Made by a program: the position numbers and the translations under genes | The notes under the pieces: generated by a model | What the model saw: the letters and a program-made list of their open reading frames with translations, nothing else | Databases searched by the model: none | What the model was told of the DNA's origin: nothing | Shown here: positions 8,134-16,417 of the stretch, piece after piece | How positions within the stretch are numbered: position 1 is the first letter of the stretch | Layout of the letters: each line of letters starts with the position of its first letter | Assembly (NCBI GenBank): GCA_008711135.1 | Contig: VUAW01000002.1 | Location: 1 to 64,000, forward strand | Origin: Rhodobacteraceae bacterium LNNU 3342 | GTDB taxonomy: Bacteria; Pseudomonadota; Alphaproteobacteria; Rhodobacterales; Rhodobacteraceae | Direction of reading: 5' to 3' | DNA length: 64,000 nt

Positions 8134-8954
8134 CCGATATCACCTTGCACCGCCGCGGCCCCGGCGCGTATGCTACCGCCTTCCTTGGCATCGCGTGGCG
8201 CGAACTGCTGCGCTTTGTCCATCAGCGCGAACGTTTCATCGCGGCCTTGGTGCGGCCGCTTGTCTGGCTTTTCATCTTTGCCGCGGGCTTCCGCGCCGTG
8301 CTGGGCCTGTCGATCATCCCGCCCTACCAGACCTATATCCTGTACGAGGTATACGTGGTCCCCGGGCTTTGCGCGATGATCCAGCTTTTCAACGGGATGC
8401 AATCCTCGCTTTCCATGGTCTATGACCGTGAAACCGGTGCGATGCGGACGCTGCTGGTCAGTCCCTTCCCACGCTGGTTCCTGCTGGGGTCCAAGCTCTT
8501 GGCCGGGGTCTTTGTCTCGGTGTTGCAGGTCTATGCCTTCCTCGCCATCGCCTGGGCTTGGGGGATTGAACCACCGGTCTGGGGCTTTCTGGCTGTGCTG
8601 CCGGCGCTGGTACTGTCGGGGCTGATGCTGGGAGCGCTGGGATTGCTGATCTCCTCGACCATCCGGCAGTTGGAAAACTTCGCGGGGGTGATGAACTTCG
8701 TGATCTTCCCGATGTTCTTTGCCTCGACCGCGCTTTACCCCCTTTGGCGGCTGCGGGAGTCGAGCACGCTTCTGCACGATATCGCCCTCTTCAACCCCTT
8801 CACCCACGCAGTCGAGCTGATCCGCTTCGCGCTCTACCTGCGGTTCGAGCCGCTGGCGTTCGCGGTCGTCACCGGCTGCACGCTGCTGTTCTTCGGGGCG
8901 GCAGTCTTCATGTACGACCCCTCCAAGGGGCTTTGGCGGAAAAGGAAAGCCTGA
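8130..8954 (+). CDS. pedC: PedC-like ABC-2 type permease
   Basis: A membrane protein of 274 residues with about six hydrophobic segments and the ABC-2 export architecture (ETGAMRTLLVSPFPRW and LFNPFTHAVELIRFAL). It matches the PedC family of permeases beside phenylethanol/ethanol PQQ dehydrogenases. With the ATPase at 7414 it would form an exporter. It is striking that a periplasmic binding protein (4553) and a propeller are encoded alongside, since exporters normally lack binding proteins. The substrate is unknown. Cofactor, metal chelator or apoprotein factor are all possible. Confidence 0.9.
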   Translation: MTDITLHRRGPGAYATAFLGIAWRELLRFVHQRERFIAALVRPLVWLFIFAAGFRAVLGLSIIPPYQTYILYEVYVVPGLCAMIQLFNGMQSSLSMVYDRETGAMRTLLVSPFPRWFLLGSKLLAGVFVSVLQVYAFLAIAWAWGIEPPVWGFLAVLPALVLSGLMLGALGLLISSTIRQLENFAGVMNFVIFPMFFASTALYPLWRLRESSTLLHDIALFNPFTHAVELIRFALYLRFEPLAFAVVTGCTLLFFGAAVFMYDPSKGLWRKRKA

Positions 8955-8955
8955 C

Positions 8956-9558
8956 ATGCGATACGCGATCCTCGCCCTGACGCTGCTGGCGGCGCCCGCC
9001 GCGGCCGCCACATTTGACGATCCGGAATGGCCCTGCATCCAGCGCAAGGTGCCGCACCTGTCGCTGGGCCAGGTCTGGGGCGGCCCCCCGCCGGATGAGT
9101 CGGTCGAGGCCCGCGCCCGCGACCCCGAAATCCAGCGCCTTGCAGCTGCACTGGAACTGCGCCGCACCCCGATGGAGGAAGCCGAGCAGTTGATCACCGA
9201 CTTTGCAGAAGAGGCCGACGAGACCGATCTCGCGGCGCTGTACCTGGCGACTTTTGAACGGATCGACCGCGCGCGCAGCAAGATCATTTCTGGCATCGCG
9301 CGCTATGCCACGAAGCAGCGCGCGCTGGACGATCAGATCGACGCCCGCCGGACCGAGATGGCAGAACTGTCCGCCGCGATGGAACGCGGAGAGCCGAACC
9401 ATGACCGCATGGATGAGGTCGAACAGCAGCTCGACTGGGACACGCGGATCTTTCAGGACCGCCAGCAGTCGCTCACCTATGTCTGCGAAACGCCGGTCCT
9501 GTTGGAGCAGCGGGCCTTTGCGCTGGGGCGGCTGGTGCTTGCCCAGATGCAGGACTGA
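8956..9558 (+). CDS. Secreted helical protein at the end of the ABC operon, unknown function
   Basis: A protein of 200 residues with a signal peptide ending at AAAA near residue 20. The mature part is strongly helical and charged, with likely coiled-coil stretches (residues about 60-150). It has two cysteines, one early (WPCIQRKV) and one late (YVCETP), that could pair. It starts one base after the permease stop. Its last codon and the stop of the convergent metallohydrolase meet in TGATCA. The last place in an operon with an ABC exporter suggests a periplasmic partner. No family is recognised. Confidence 0.75.
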   Translation: MRYAILALTLLAAPAAAATFDDPEWPCIQRKVPHLSLGQVWGGPPPDESVEARARDPEIQRLAAALELRRTPMEEAEQLITDFAEEADETDLAALYLATFERIDRARSKIISGIARYATKQRALDDQIDARRTEMAELSAAMERGEPNHDRMDEVEQQLDWDTRIFQDRQQSLTYVCETPVLLEQRAFALGRLVLAQMQD

Positions 9559-10578
9559 TCATTCCCACTCCAGCTCCTGATAGGCGGCGGAAAGGTTGCG
9601 GGGGTGACTTTCCTCCGCCCCCACCCAGCCTGATGGCGGCGGCAGGTTGATGACCTCGCTCATTGGTCGCCCCTCGGCCAGAGCGGCGCGGATCGTGTCG
9701 CGCAAGTTCGACAGGTAAGTCGTCACCGGCCCCGCGCCTTCTCGCCACGGCAGCGGCGCGGGGCCATGCCCGGGAACAATCTGGCGCGCCTGCGGCGGCG
9801 TCTCCAGCCACTCCAGCCAGCCGGAGATCGACCCGTCGAGCGTGGGCGCCAGTCCCTGAAACACAAGATCCCCAGTGAACAGGGTCCCGCTGGGCTGATG
9901 CAACACGGTCAGGTCGTTGTCAGTGTGCGCCGTGGGCTGCGCGACAAGCCGCAGAACGTGATCTGCCCCCAACGACAACTCGGCTTCCGCGACGGCGCGG
10001 TCCGGCAGCACGATCCGGGTGCCCAGCAGCGCCTCGGCCCCGATCTGGCGCGCATAGCTTTCCATGTAGCTGGCGGCGCGCGCCTCCATCGCCGGGGTAA
10101 AGCTGCGGGCGGCAAGGATTTCGGCCCCGGCCTCTTGGAACACCTCGGCGCCAAAGCTGTGGTCAGGGTGGATATGGGTCAGGATAAGGTAACGGATCGG
10201 CAGGTCGCTGAGGGTCCGGATCGCAGCATAGAGCGCCTCTCCCTGTGCGCGGCTGGCACCTGCATCGATTACGGCGATGCCGTCGCTGCCGATGATGACG
10301 CCGAGGTTCGCGATCGCCCCGCCATTGGCGGCCGAGGTCAGCGCCACCGCCCCCTCATGGACATGAACACCCGGCGCGACCTCAGCCAGTGACAGGGACG
10401 GAAGATCGGCCAAAGGCACGCAGCGCCAACCCTGCCCCACCAGTTCGGCATGCCGCTCCAGCCACGCCTGCGTATGCCCGGGCGCGACGGCCTCGCAACC
10501 CCCTGAAGTAGGCAGCAGACGTTCGGCACAGATCGCGGGGTTCGCGGCCAGGCAAGCGGTCAGCAAAAGGTGGAACAT
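9559..10578 (-). CDS. Quinoprotein relay system zinc metallohydrolase (MBL fold)
   Basis: A secreted metallo-beta-lactamase-fold protein of 339 residues. The zinc motif HIHPDH lies at residues 135-140, followed by AQPTAHTDND, FTGDLVFQG and VPGHGPAP, which carry the other ligands. The N-terminal ICAERLLPTSGGCEAVAPGH segment is typical of the SoxH-related group linked to PQQ dehydrogenases (quinoprotein relay system zinc metallohydrolase 1). The chosen start is ATG 10578, with GGAGAG just upstream. A GTG six bases earlier is possible. It is divergent from the SoxYZ-like carrier gene, and the two families co-occur. The substrate is unknown, perhaps a thiol adduct on the carrier. Confidence 0.88.
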   Translation of the reverse strand: MFHLLLTACLAANPAICAERLLPTSGGCEAVAPGHTQAWLERHAELVGQGWRCVPLADLPSLSLAEVAPGVHVHEGAVALTSAANGGAIANLGVIIGSDGIAVIDAGASRAQGEALYAAIRTLSDLPIRYLILTHIHPDHSFGAEVFQEAGAEILAARSFTPAMEARAASYMESYARQIGAEALLGTRIVLPDRAVAEAELSLGADHVLRLVAQPTAHTDNDLTVLHQPSGTLFTGDLVFQGLAPTLDGSISGWLEWLETPPQARQIVPGHGPAPLPWREGAGPVTTYLSNLRDTIRAALAEGRPMSEVINLPPPSGWVGAEESHPRNLSAAYQELEWE

Positions 10579-10698
10579 CCACACTCTCCGTTCGGCGCCA
10601 AGAATGTCCGACGGGAATGAACCTGAACAGTCAGCCTTTAGTTGACTTTGCAGATCGCCCCTGCAGTGCTCTCATGTTCCAAAGCTTGGGAGGAACCG

Positions 10699-11481
10699 AT
10701 GCGCATCATAGCCCTTGCGGCGGCGCTTGTGATCGCGCTGCCCCTTGCAGCCCAAGAGGCTGCGAACCCGATGCAGGACAGCGCCACGTGGGAGGTTCTG
10801 CGCCCCGACATCCTGGGCGACACGATCCCGCAGGACGCGGGCAACAGCCTGACGCTGGACGCGCCGTTCCGGGCGCATGATCCCGCCCTTGTCCCCGTGC
10901 GGCTGCGCCAGCCCGAAGGCGCCGCCCCGCTGGAGGAACTGGTGCTGGTGGTGGACGAAAACCCTGCCCCCGTCGCCGCCACCCTGACGCTTGGCCCGGC
11001 GATGCACCCGCTGGACCTGGAGTTGCGTGTACGGGTGGAACGCTATTCCAACATCCGCGCCATTGCCCGCGATGACAAAGGGGCAAACCTGATGGCTGGC
11101 CGCTTTGTGCGCGCCACCGGGGGCTGCGCCGCGCCTGCTGCCAAGGATGCCGCCGCGGCGCTCGCCCGGATGGGGCAGATGCGGCTTCAGCCCCTTGCGC
11201 AGGAAGGCGACCGGCGGCGGGTGAAGCTGATGCTGCGGCACCCGAACTACTCTGGTCTTCAGCGCGACCAGGTCACGCTGCTGAACATCCCTGCCCACTT
11301 CATTGACCATCTGGAGGTCTGGCAGGGAGAGGACCGTCTGCTGGAAGTCGTCGGTGGCATCTCTGTCTCCGAGGATCCGGTCTATGAATTCAGCTTTCGC
11401 GACAACGGCCACCCGGACCTGCGCGTGCGCGCGACGGACACGAACGGCAATGTCTTTGACCGCCGGCTGCCCCTGGGCTGA
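10699..11481 (+). CDS. Quinoprotein dehydrogenase-associated SoxYZ-like carrier
   Basis: A periplasmic fusion of a SoxY-like domain (about residues 25-150) and a SoxZ-like domain (about 160-260), 260 residues in total. The signal peptide ends at LAAQ. A carrier cysteine is visible as Cys143 in TGGCAAP, at the point where SoxY carries its sulfur intermediates. The SoxZ part includes RVKLMLRHPNYSG and VYEFSFRDNGHPDL. The family is known as quinoprotein dehydrogenase-associated SoxYZ-like carrier. It probably holds a covalent intermediate processed by the divergent zinc hydrolase. The ATG follows GGGAGG at 10688-10693. Confidence 0.9.
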   Translation: MRIIALAAALVIALPLAAQEAANPMQDSATWEVLRPDILGDTIPQDAGNSLTLDAPFRAHDPALVPVRLRQPEGAAPLEELVLVVDENPAPVAATLTLGPAMHPLDLELRVRVERYSNIRAIARDDKGANLMAGRFVRATGGCAAPAAKDAAAALARMGQMRLQPLAQEGDRRRVKLMLRHPNYSGLQRDQVTLLNIPAHFIDHLEVWQGEDRLLEVVGGISVSEDPVYEFSFRDNGHPDLRVRATDTNGNVFDRRLPLG

Positions 11482-11518
11482 GGAGCTGTCATGATCCAAT
11501 GCCGCGCGCTTGATCTTC

Positions 11519-11538
11519 TTGTGCACAATGGTGCACAA
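11519..11538 (+). promoter_or_regulatory. Tandem GTGCAC palindromes before the LuxR-type regulator
   Basis: TTGTGCACAA at 11519-11528 is a perfect 10-base palindrome. It is followed directly by TGGTGCACAA (11529-11538), which repeats its right part. Two palindromic half-units at 10-base spacing suit a dimeric regulator, possibly autoregulation of the gene starting at 11623. The binding protein is inferred. Confidence 0.45.
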
Positions 11539-11622
11539 AGTGGTTTCCCTTCCGGAAAACCCGCACTACTCTTCCTTATGCCGCTGCAAGGAGAGGAGCC
11601 TTGCGCGGCAGTGGAGGGATCA

Positions 11623-12327
11623 ATGGGACATCTACCGAACTGGGACGCAGACCGCGTCCTGGCCCCGACGGGGCATGTCGCCGTCGAGGACATTCTGATC
11701 ATCGATGACCATCCGCTGTTTTGCGATGCGCTTTCGATGACGCTGACGCACGCTTTCGGACTGCGCCGGACGCGGATCGCAACCAGCCTTGGCGCGGCGC
11801 AAAGGATGCTGCGTGAAACCGCCCGGCCCGATGCCATCGTGCTGGATCTGCGCCTGCCCGATGTCGCCGGGGTGGAAGGGGTCATGGCCCTGCACCGGCA
11901 AGTGGGCGACGTGCCGCTGACCGTGATCTCCGCCGATATGGACCCGGCGACCGTCACGGCGGCGATGGCCGCAGGCGCGCGGGGCTTTATCTGCAAAAGC
12001 CTGCCACGGGCGAAGATGATCGAGGCCTTCGAACGGATGTGGGCCGGCGAATGGGTGACGCCCGAAGGTTATGAACCCGCCGAGGCGCAGGCCGCCGACG
12101 CGGAACTGGCCGACCTTCTGGGCCGCTTTGCCACCCTGACGCCGCAGCAGTTGAACATCCTGCGGCTTATCTGCCAAGGGCGGCCCAACAAGATCATCTC
12201 ATACGAGCTGTCGATCACCGAGGCGACGGTCAAGACGCACATCGCCGCGATCATGCAGAAGATCAACGTCCGGAACCGGACGCAGGCTGCGCTGGCAGCC
12301 AATCGGGCGCGGCTTTTCATGCCCTGA
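11623..12327 (+). CDS. LuxR/FixJ-type response regulator of the quinoprotein locus
   Basis: A response regulator of 234 residues. The receiver has the acidic pair at IIDDHP (28-29) and the phospho-acceptor Asp75 (VLDLRLPD). The C-terminal LuxR helix-turn-helix runs roughly 170-225 (LTPQQLNILRLICQGRPNK and ATVKTHIAAIMQKINV). The ATG at 11623 follows TGGAGGGA. It resembles the ExaE/ErbR/AgmR regulators that activate PQQ alcohol dehydrogenase genes. It is probably paired with the kinases encoded next and is a candidate binder of the recurrent AAAGTATGAG box. An upstream in-frame ATG at 11491 lacks a good site. Confidence 0.88.
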   Translation: MGHLPNWDADRVLAPTGHVAVEDILIIDDHPLFCDALSMTLTHAFGLRRTRIATSLGAAQRMLRETARPDAIVLDLRLPDVAGVEGVMALHRQVGDVPLTVISADMDPATVTAAMAAGARGFICKSLPRAKMIEAFERMWAGEWVTPEGYEPAEAQAADAELADLLGRFATLTPQQLNILRLICQGRPNKIISYELSITEATVKTHIAAIMQKINVRNRTQAALAANRARLFMP

Positions 12328-12373
12328 GAGGGTCGGCCCCCTCGGGGCCGTACGGAGAGGGGGAGGACTGGCC

Positions 12374-13540
12374 GTGGCAACATATGGCATGAAGGCCAAA
12401 GCGGCGGTCAGCGGCGCGCCGGTAGTCGTATCGGCGCCGGGGGCGTCCGGGGACTGTGCGGAACGCCTTCTGGCGGCGCTGGGGCCTGCTTCCCCCGCGG
12501 CAGTGCTGCTGTTCGGCCCGCCCGAGGCACTGGCGCAAGACCTTCCGAAACAACTGTCAGCGGCGCTGGGGCCATCATGCCAGGTGATCGGCTGCTCCTC
12601 GGCCGGGGAATTCGCCTTCAACGGATACTGTGACGAAATGGTGGTAGCCGTTGGCTTTCCCGCCAGCCGGTTCCGGGCCGATGCGATCTGGTTGCGCAAC
12701 CTGCGCAGCATGTCGGTACTGGACTGGATCGACGCGCTGCGCGACCTGCGCGCCCGTTTTGCGCCGGCGCCGGGACGGACATGTTTCGGCCTGCTGCTGA
12801 TCGACGGGCTGTGCCAGCAAGAGGAACTCGTGGTGGCCACGGTGGATGCCACGCTTCCACAGCTTCTTGTACTGGGCGGATCGGCAGGCGACGGGCTGCG
12901 GTTCGGCCGCACCCGCCTGGTTCTGAACGGAGAGAGCCAGCCCGAAAGCGCGATCTTCTGCCTGTTCGAGACCGACTTTGCCATCGAGGAGGTCATCTTC
13001 GACCATTTCAGCCCTACGTCCACCCGGATGGTCGTCACCGACGCCAAGCCGCAGGAACGGCTGATCCTGAGCATCAACGATGAACCCGCCGCCGAGGAAT
13101 ACGCCCGCCTTATCGGTGTGGAGCCAGAGGATCTGAATCCCCGCACCTTTGCGCGCCATCCGCTTCTGGCGCGGATCGGCGGGCAGCACCATGTCCGCGC
13201 CATCAGCGAAGTCGCGCCGGGGGGCGCGTTGCGGCTGATGTCGGCGATTGAACCGGGGGTGATGCTGACCCTGGGCTGTGCCGATGATCTGACTCACGGG
13301 TTGGAAAGCTGCCTAAGCCGCCTCGGCAGCCGGTCGGTCATGATCCTGGCGTTTGACTGCGTGCTGCGCAGGCTTGCGTTGGAACAGGCTGGCCTTCAGG
13401 ATACGGTAGCACGGCTGTACCGGCACTATAATGTTGCGGGCTTCAACACCTATGGGGAACAACATGGGGGCGTGCATGTGAACCAGACCTTCGTCGGGCT
13501 GGCCTTCCTTGATCCGGGTTCAGGTGATGCTGCGCGATAA
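12374..13540 (+). CDS. nosP: FIST-domain sensor protein (NosP-like)
   Basis: A soluble protein of 388 residues with FIST_N (about 25-225) and FIST_C (about 225-375) domains. Diagnostic stretches are VIGCSSAGEF, LGGSAGDGLRFG and VAGFNTYGEQHGG. The start is GTG 12374, seven bases after GGGAGG. FIST proteins bind small ligands. In Pseudomonas aeruginosa the FIST protein PA1975, next to kinase PA1976 and the ethanol oxidation genes, is the haem-based nitric oxide sensor NosP. The same order here (FIST gene overlapping a soluble hybrid kinase, beside a PQQ locus) supports orthology. Haem binding is inferred and not visible in the sequence. Confidence 0.82.
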   Translation: MATYGMKAKAAVSGAPVVVSAPGASGDCAERLLAALGPASPAAVLLFGPPEALAQDLPKQLSAALGPSCQVIGCSSAGEFAFNGYCDEMVVAVGFPASRFRADAIWLRNLRSMSVLDWIDALRDLRARFAPAPGRTCFGLLLIDGLCQQEELVVATVDATLPQLLVLGGSAGDGLRFGRTRLVLNGESQPESAIFCLFETDFAIEEVIFDHFSPTSTRMVVTDAKPQERLILSINDEPAAEEYARLIGVEPEDLNPRTFARHPLLARIGGQHHVRAISEVAPGGALRLMSAIEPGVMLTLGCADDLTHGLESCLSRLGSRSVMILAFDCVLRRLALEQAGLQDTVARLYRHYNVAGFNTYGEQHGGVHVNQTFVGLAFLDPGSGDAAR

Positions 13541-14879
13541 TGACAGTCCGGAACGGCAAGTCGAAAAGCTGCTGCGCATCAACCATGCGCTGGCGGCCCG
13601 GCTTGACCGGATCGAAAACGAAAGGAACTCTACCTACGCGCTGTCGCAGACCGCGGCGGTGCTGGAAAAAGAGGTCATTGCCCGCAACCGCGATCTTGAA
13701 CGCGCGCTGGCCGAACTCAGCGACATCAACCGCGAGTTGGAGGCCGCGCGTGAAGTGGCCGAGGAAGCCAACCGCGCCAAGTCGCGCTTCCTTCGCGCGG
13801 CAAGCCATGACCTGCTGCAGCCGCTGAGCGCCGCCAAGCTTTTCCTGTCGCATTTGGCCGAGCTGACCCGCGATCCGTTGCAGGCCGACCTCGTGGCGCG
13901 GATCGGCACCGCATTCGATTCCGCCGAGGAGCTGATCCGCGCCCTTCTGGACATGTCGCAGCTTGATTCCCAGAGGCTTGAACTGACACCTGAACCGGTG
14001 GCGCTGGGGCGGCTGTTTTCGCGCCTTCTGGTCGATTTCGAAGGCCAGGCAGAGGCCCGCGGGCTGGACCTGCGGTTCGTGCCCAGTGGGGCGACCGTGC
14101 TCAGCAGCGGCGTGTTCCTGCGGGGGATCGCGCAGAACCTCGTGTCCAACGCGATCAAGTATACGCAGCAGGGGCGCGTGCTGGTGGGGGCACGTCACGT
14201 CGGCGGCATGATCCGGCTGGAGGTCCACGACACCGGCCCCGGCATCGCCCCCCAAGACCAGGAGCGTATCTTCAACGAGTTCGAACGGCTGGCACCTGAC
14301 GGCAGCATCCCCGGCACGGGGCTGGGCCTGTCGATCGTGCGCCGCGCCTGCGAAAGGCTGGGCCATCAGCTTGAACTGCTCAGCACCCCCGGCAAGGGCA
14401 CCACCTTCCGGCTGTTGCTGCCCTTGGCCCCGATGGCAGAGGGCGCCGTGGCGCAGCCCTTGCGACCGGTGCCCGCCTCCCGGGTCGCGGGGCATCCGGC
14501 GCTGCAGGGGCGGCAGGTGATGCTGGTCGAAAATGACTCCGCCATGCGCGAAGCCTTTACCCTGCTGCTGCGGGGGTGGGGCATGAAAGTGGCCGCCGCC
14601 GAGGGGACAGAACAGGCGATCGCCCTGTTGCAAACGGGGCCGGAGCCTGCGCTGCTGCTGTCCGACTTTCAGCTTGACGGCGACGACACCGGTTTCCGCA
14701 CGATCGCCAGCCTGCGCAGCCAGATGGGGCGGACGCTCCCGGCCGTAATCGTCACTGCGGAACGGTCAGAATTCTTGGCGGCGCGCGCGCGCCAGCTTGG
14801 CGCAAGGGTGCTGGAAAAACCGGTGGCAGAGGCTGACCTGCATGACGCGCTGCTCCATCTTCTGCGGGTGTCGGCATGA
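13527..14879 (+). CDS. Soluble hybrid histidine kinase with receiver domain, NahK/ErcS'-like
   Basis: A cytoplasmic kinase of 450 residues without membrane segments or a recognisable PAS domain. Residues 1-85 form a coiled coil. Then come HisKA with His94 (AASHDLLQPL), the N box NLVSNAIKYT, the G boxes DTGPG and GTGLGLS, and a C-terminal receiver with Asp380 (LLSDFQLDG). The chosen start is ATG 13527, which overlaps the FIST gene by 14 bases. TTG 13509 is an alternative. Lacking its own sensor domain, it most likely takes its input from the FIST protein. It may phosphorylate the LuxR-type regulator at 11623. Confidence 0.87.
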   Translation: MLRDNDSPERQVEKLLRINHALAARLDRIENERNSTYALSQTAAVLEKEVIARNRDLERALAELSDINRELEAAREVAEEANRAKSRFLRAASHDLLQPLSAAKLFLSHLAELTRDPLQADLVARIGTAFDSAEELIRALLDMSQLDSQRLELTPEPVALGRLFSRLLVDFEGQAEARGLDLRFVPSGATVLSSGVFLRGIAQNLVSNAIKYTQQGRVLVGARHVGGMIRLEVHDTGPGIAPQDQERIFNEFERLAPDGSIPGTGLGLSIVRRACERLGHQLELLSTPGKGTTFRLLLPLAPMAEGAVAQPLRPVPASRVAGHPALQGRQVMLVENDSAMREAFTLLLRGWGMKVAAAEGTEQAIALLQTGPEPALLLSDFQLDGDDTGFRTIASLRSQMGRTLPAVIVTAERSEFLAARARQLGARVLEKPVAEADLHDALLHLLRVSA

Positions 14880-16417
14880 GAGCACGGCGCAGCAGCCTGC
14901 GGCTTCGGCTGATGTTGGGCGCGTTCTTTCTGGTGGCGCTGGCGGTGATAGCGGCCTTCATCGCCTCACAAGGCCTGTCGCGGGCCGAGGCGCTGGGCAC
15001 CGAAGCCATTGCCGCGCAACAGCGGATGGAGGGTTACGCCGCCCTTTCCGCCCGTGTGAACGAGCGGGTTCTGGGCGCCCTTGCCCCTGCCGGCGCACGT
15101 AGCGATGCGGCGGTGCATGATGCCTTGGCCCAGATCGACGCGCTGATCGCAGAAGACGTGGCCCGCGCCCCCAACGCGGCCGAGGCTTCGCGCCGCGCGG
15201 CCCCGGCGATGGCGGTGGGGCGCATCCGCGGCCATTTCGAAAGGCTTGCGCGTGTGCTGGAACAGAATCCGCCCAATTCCGATGCGGCCCTTGCCGCGCT
15301 AAGCCTTTACGGGCTTCAGGTGCCGCCCGTGCTGGCCGAACAGATTGAACACGAACGCCGCCGCCGGGACGCCACCATGGCGGCCTTGTCCGATCTGCGG
15401 CGCGATCTGGGGGGTGCGGCGGTGGCGGTGGCGGTGGCGGCGCCGGTGCTGCTGGGCCTGTTCTGGTTCGCCCTGCTGCGGCCCCTGTGGCTGCGGGTGC
15501 AGGCGACGGCCCGCGCAGCGGGGCGAATGGGCACCGGCGGCGGGCCCCTGCCCCTTGGCCCGCGGGATGAACTGTCGCTGCTGCTGGCCCGGATGAACCA
15601 GATGACAAACCGGCTTGACCGCCGCCGGGCGCGGCTGGCGCAGGACCACGCGAAACTGGAAACCACGGTGGCAGAACGGACAGCACAGCTTCGCCAAGCC
15701 AACGACCGGCTGTCGCGCATCGACGCGGAACGCCGCCGCTTCTTTGCCGACGTCAGCCATGAACTGCGCACCCCGCTCACCGTGATCCTGGGCGAGACGG
15801 AACTTGCGCTGCGCCAGTCGCCGCCCCCCGATCTGGCCGACGCCTTTGTCACCATCCAGTCCCGGGCGCGGCGGCTTTTCCGCCGGATCGAGGATCTCTT
15901 GCGGATCGCGCGGTCCGAAAGCGGCCAGCTGGATCTTGAACGCCGCGCCGTTCCGCTTGCCCCGCTGGTCGAAGCGGCACTGGCCGATCTGCGCCCGCTG
16001 CTGGCGGGGCTGCGGGTGGAAACCGCGGTGGCCGAGGGGCTGGAGGTTCTGGGCGATCCGGACTGGCTGCGGCAGGTCGTGGCGGGCATCGCAGAGAATG
16101 CGGCGAAATATGCAGGCGCCGGCGCCACGCTGCGGATCACCGCCACCCCAACACCCGACGGGGCGGTGCTGAGCCTGACTGACGATGGCCCCGGCCTTGC
16201 CCCCGGTATCGAAGGCCGCGCCCTTGACCGTTTTGCCCGCGACGGCTCTGGCGCGCCCGGGTTTGGCGTCGGGCTTGCCCTTGCCCGTTGGGTGGTCGAG
16301 GCGCAGGGTGGCAGCATCGCGCTGCACAGCCCGGTGCAGGATGGCCGGGGGCTGGAGGTGCGGATCGTCCTGCCCCTCGCCGCTGCCGAGAAGGAGGAAC
16401 TATGGCTCGCATCCTGA
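14876..16417 (+). CDS. Membrane sensor histidine kinase
   Basis: A kinase of 513 residues. There are two transmembrane segments (about 13-31 and 179-198) around a helical periplasmic sensor of about 145 residues. A HAMP-like linker and a coiled coil follow. HisKA carries His295 (DVSHELRTPL), and the ATPase domain has the boxes ENAAKYA, DDGPGL and GFGVGLALA. It starts in an ATGA overlap with the hybrid kinase and overlaps the regulator gene at 16402 by 16 bases. The sensor domain is very rich in Ala and Arg and gives no hint of the ligand. It forms a standard pair with the OmpR-type regulator. Confidence 0.88.
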   Translation: MRARRSSLRLRLMLGAFFLVALAVIAAFIASQGLSRAEALGTEAIAAQQRMEGYAALSARVNERVLGALAPAGARSDAAVHDALAQIDALIAEDVARAPNAAEASRRAAPAMAVGRIRGHFERLARVLEQNPPNSDAALAALSLYGLQVPPVLAEQIEHERRRRDATMAALSDLRRDLGGAAVAVAVAAPVLLGLFWFALLRPLWLRVQATARAAGRMGTGGGPLPLGPRDELSLLLARMNQMTNRLDRRRARLAQDHAKLETTVAERTAQLRQANDRLSRIDAERRRFFADVSHELRTPLTVILGETELALRQSPPPDLADAFVTIQSRARRLFRRIEDLLRIARSESGQLDLERRAVPLAPLVEAALADLRPLLAGLRVETAVAEGLEVLGDPDWLRQVVAGIAENAAKYAGAGATLRITATPTPDGAVLSLTDDGPGLAPGIEGRALDRFARDGSGAPGFGVGLALARWVVEAQGGSIALHSPVQDGRGLEVRIVLPLAAAEKEELWLAS

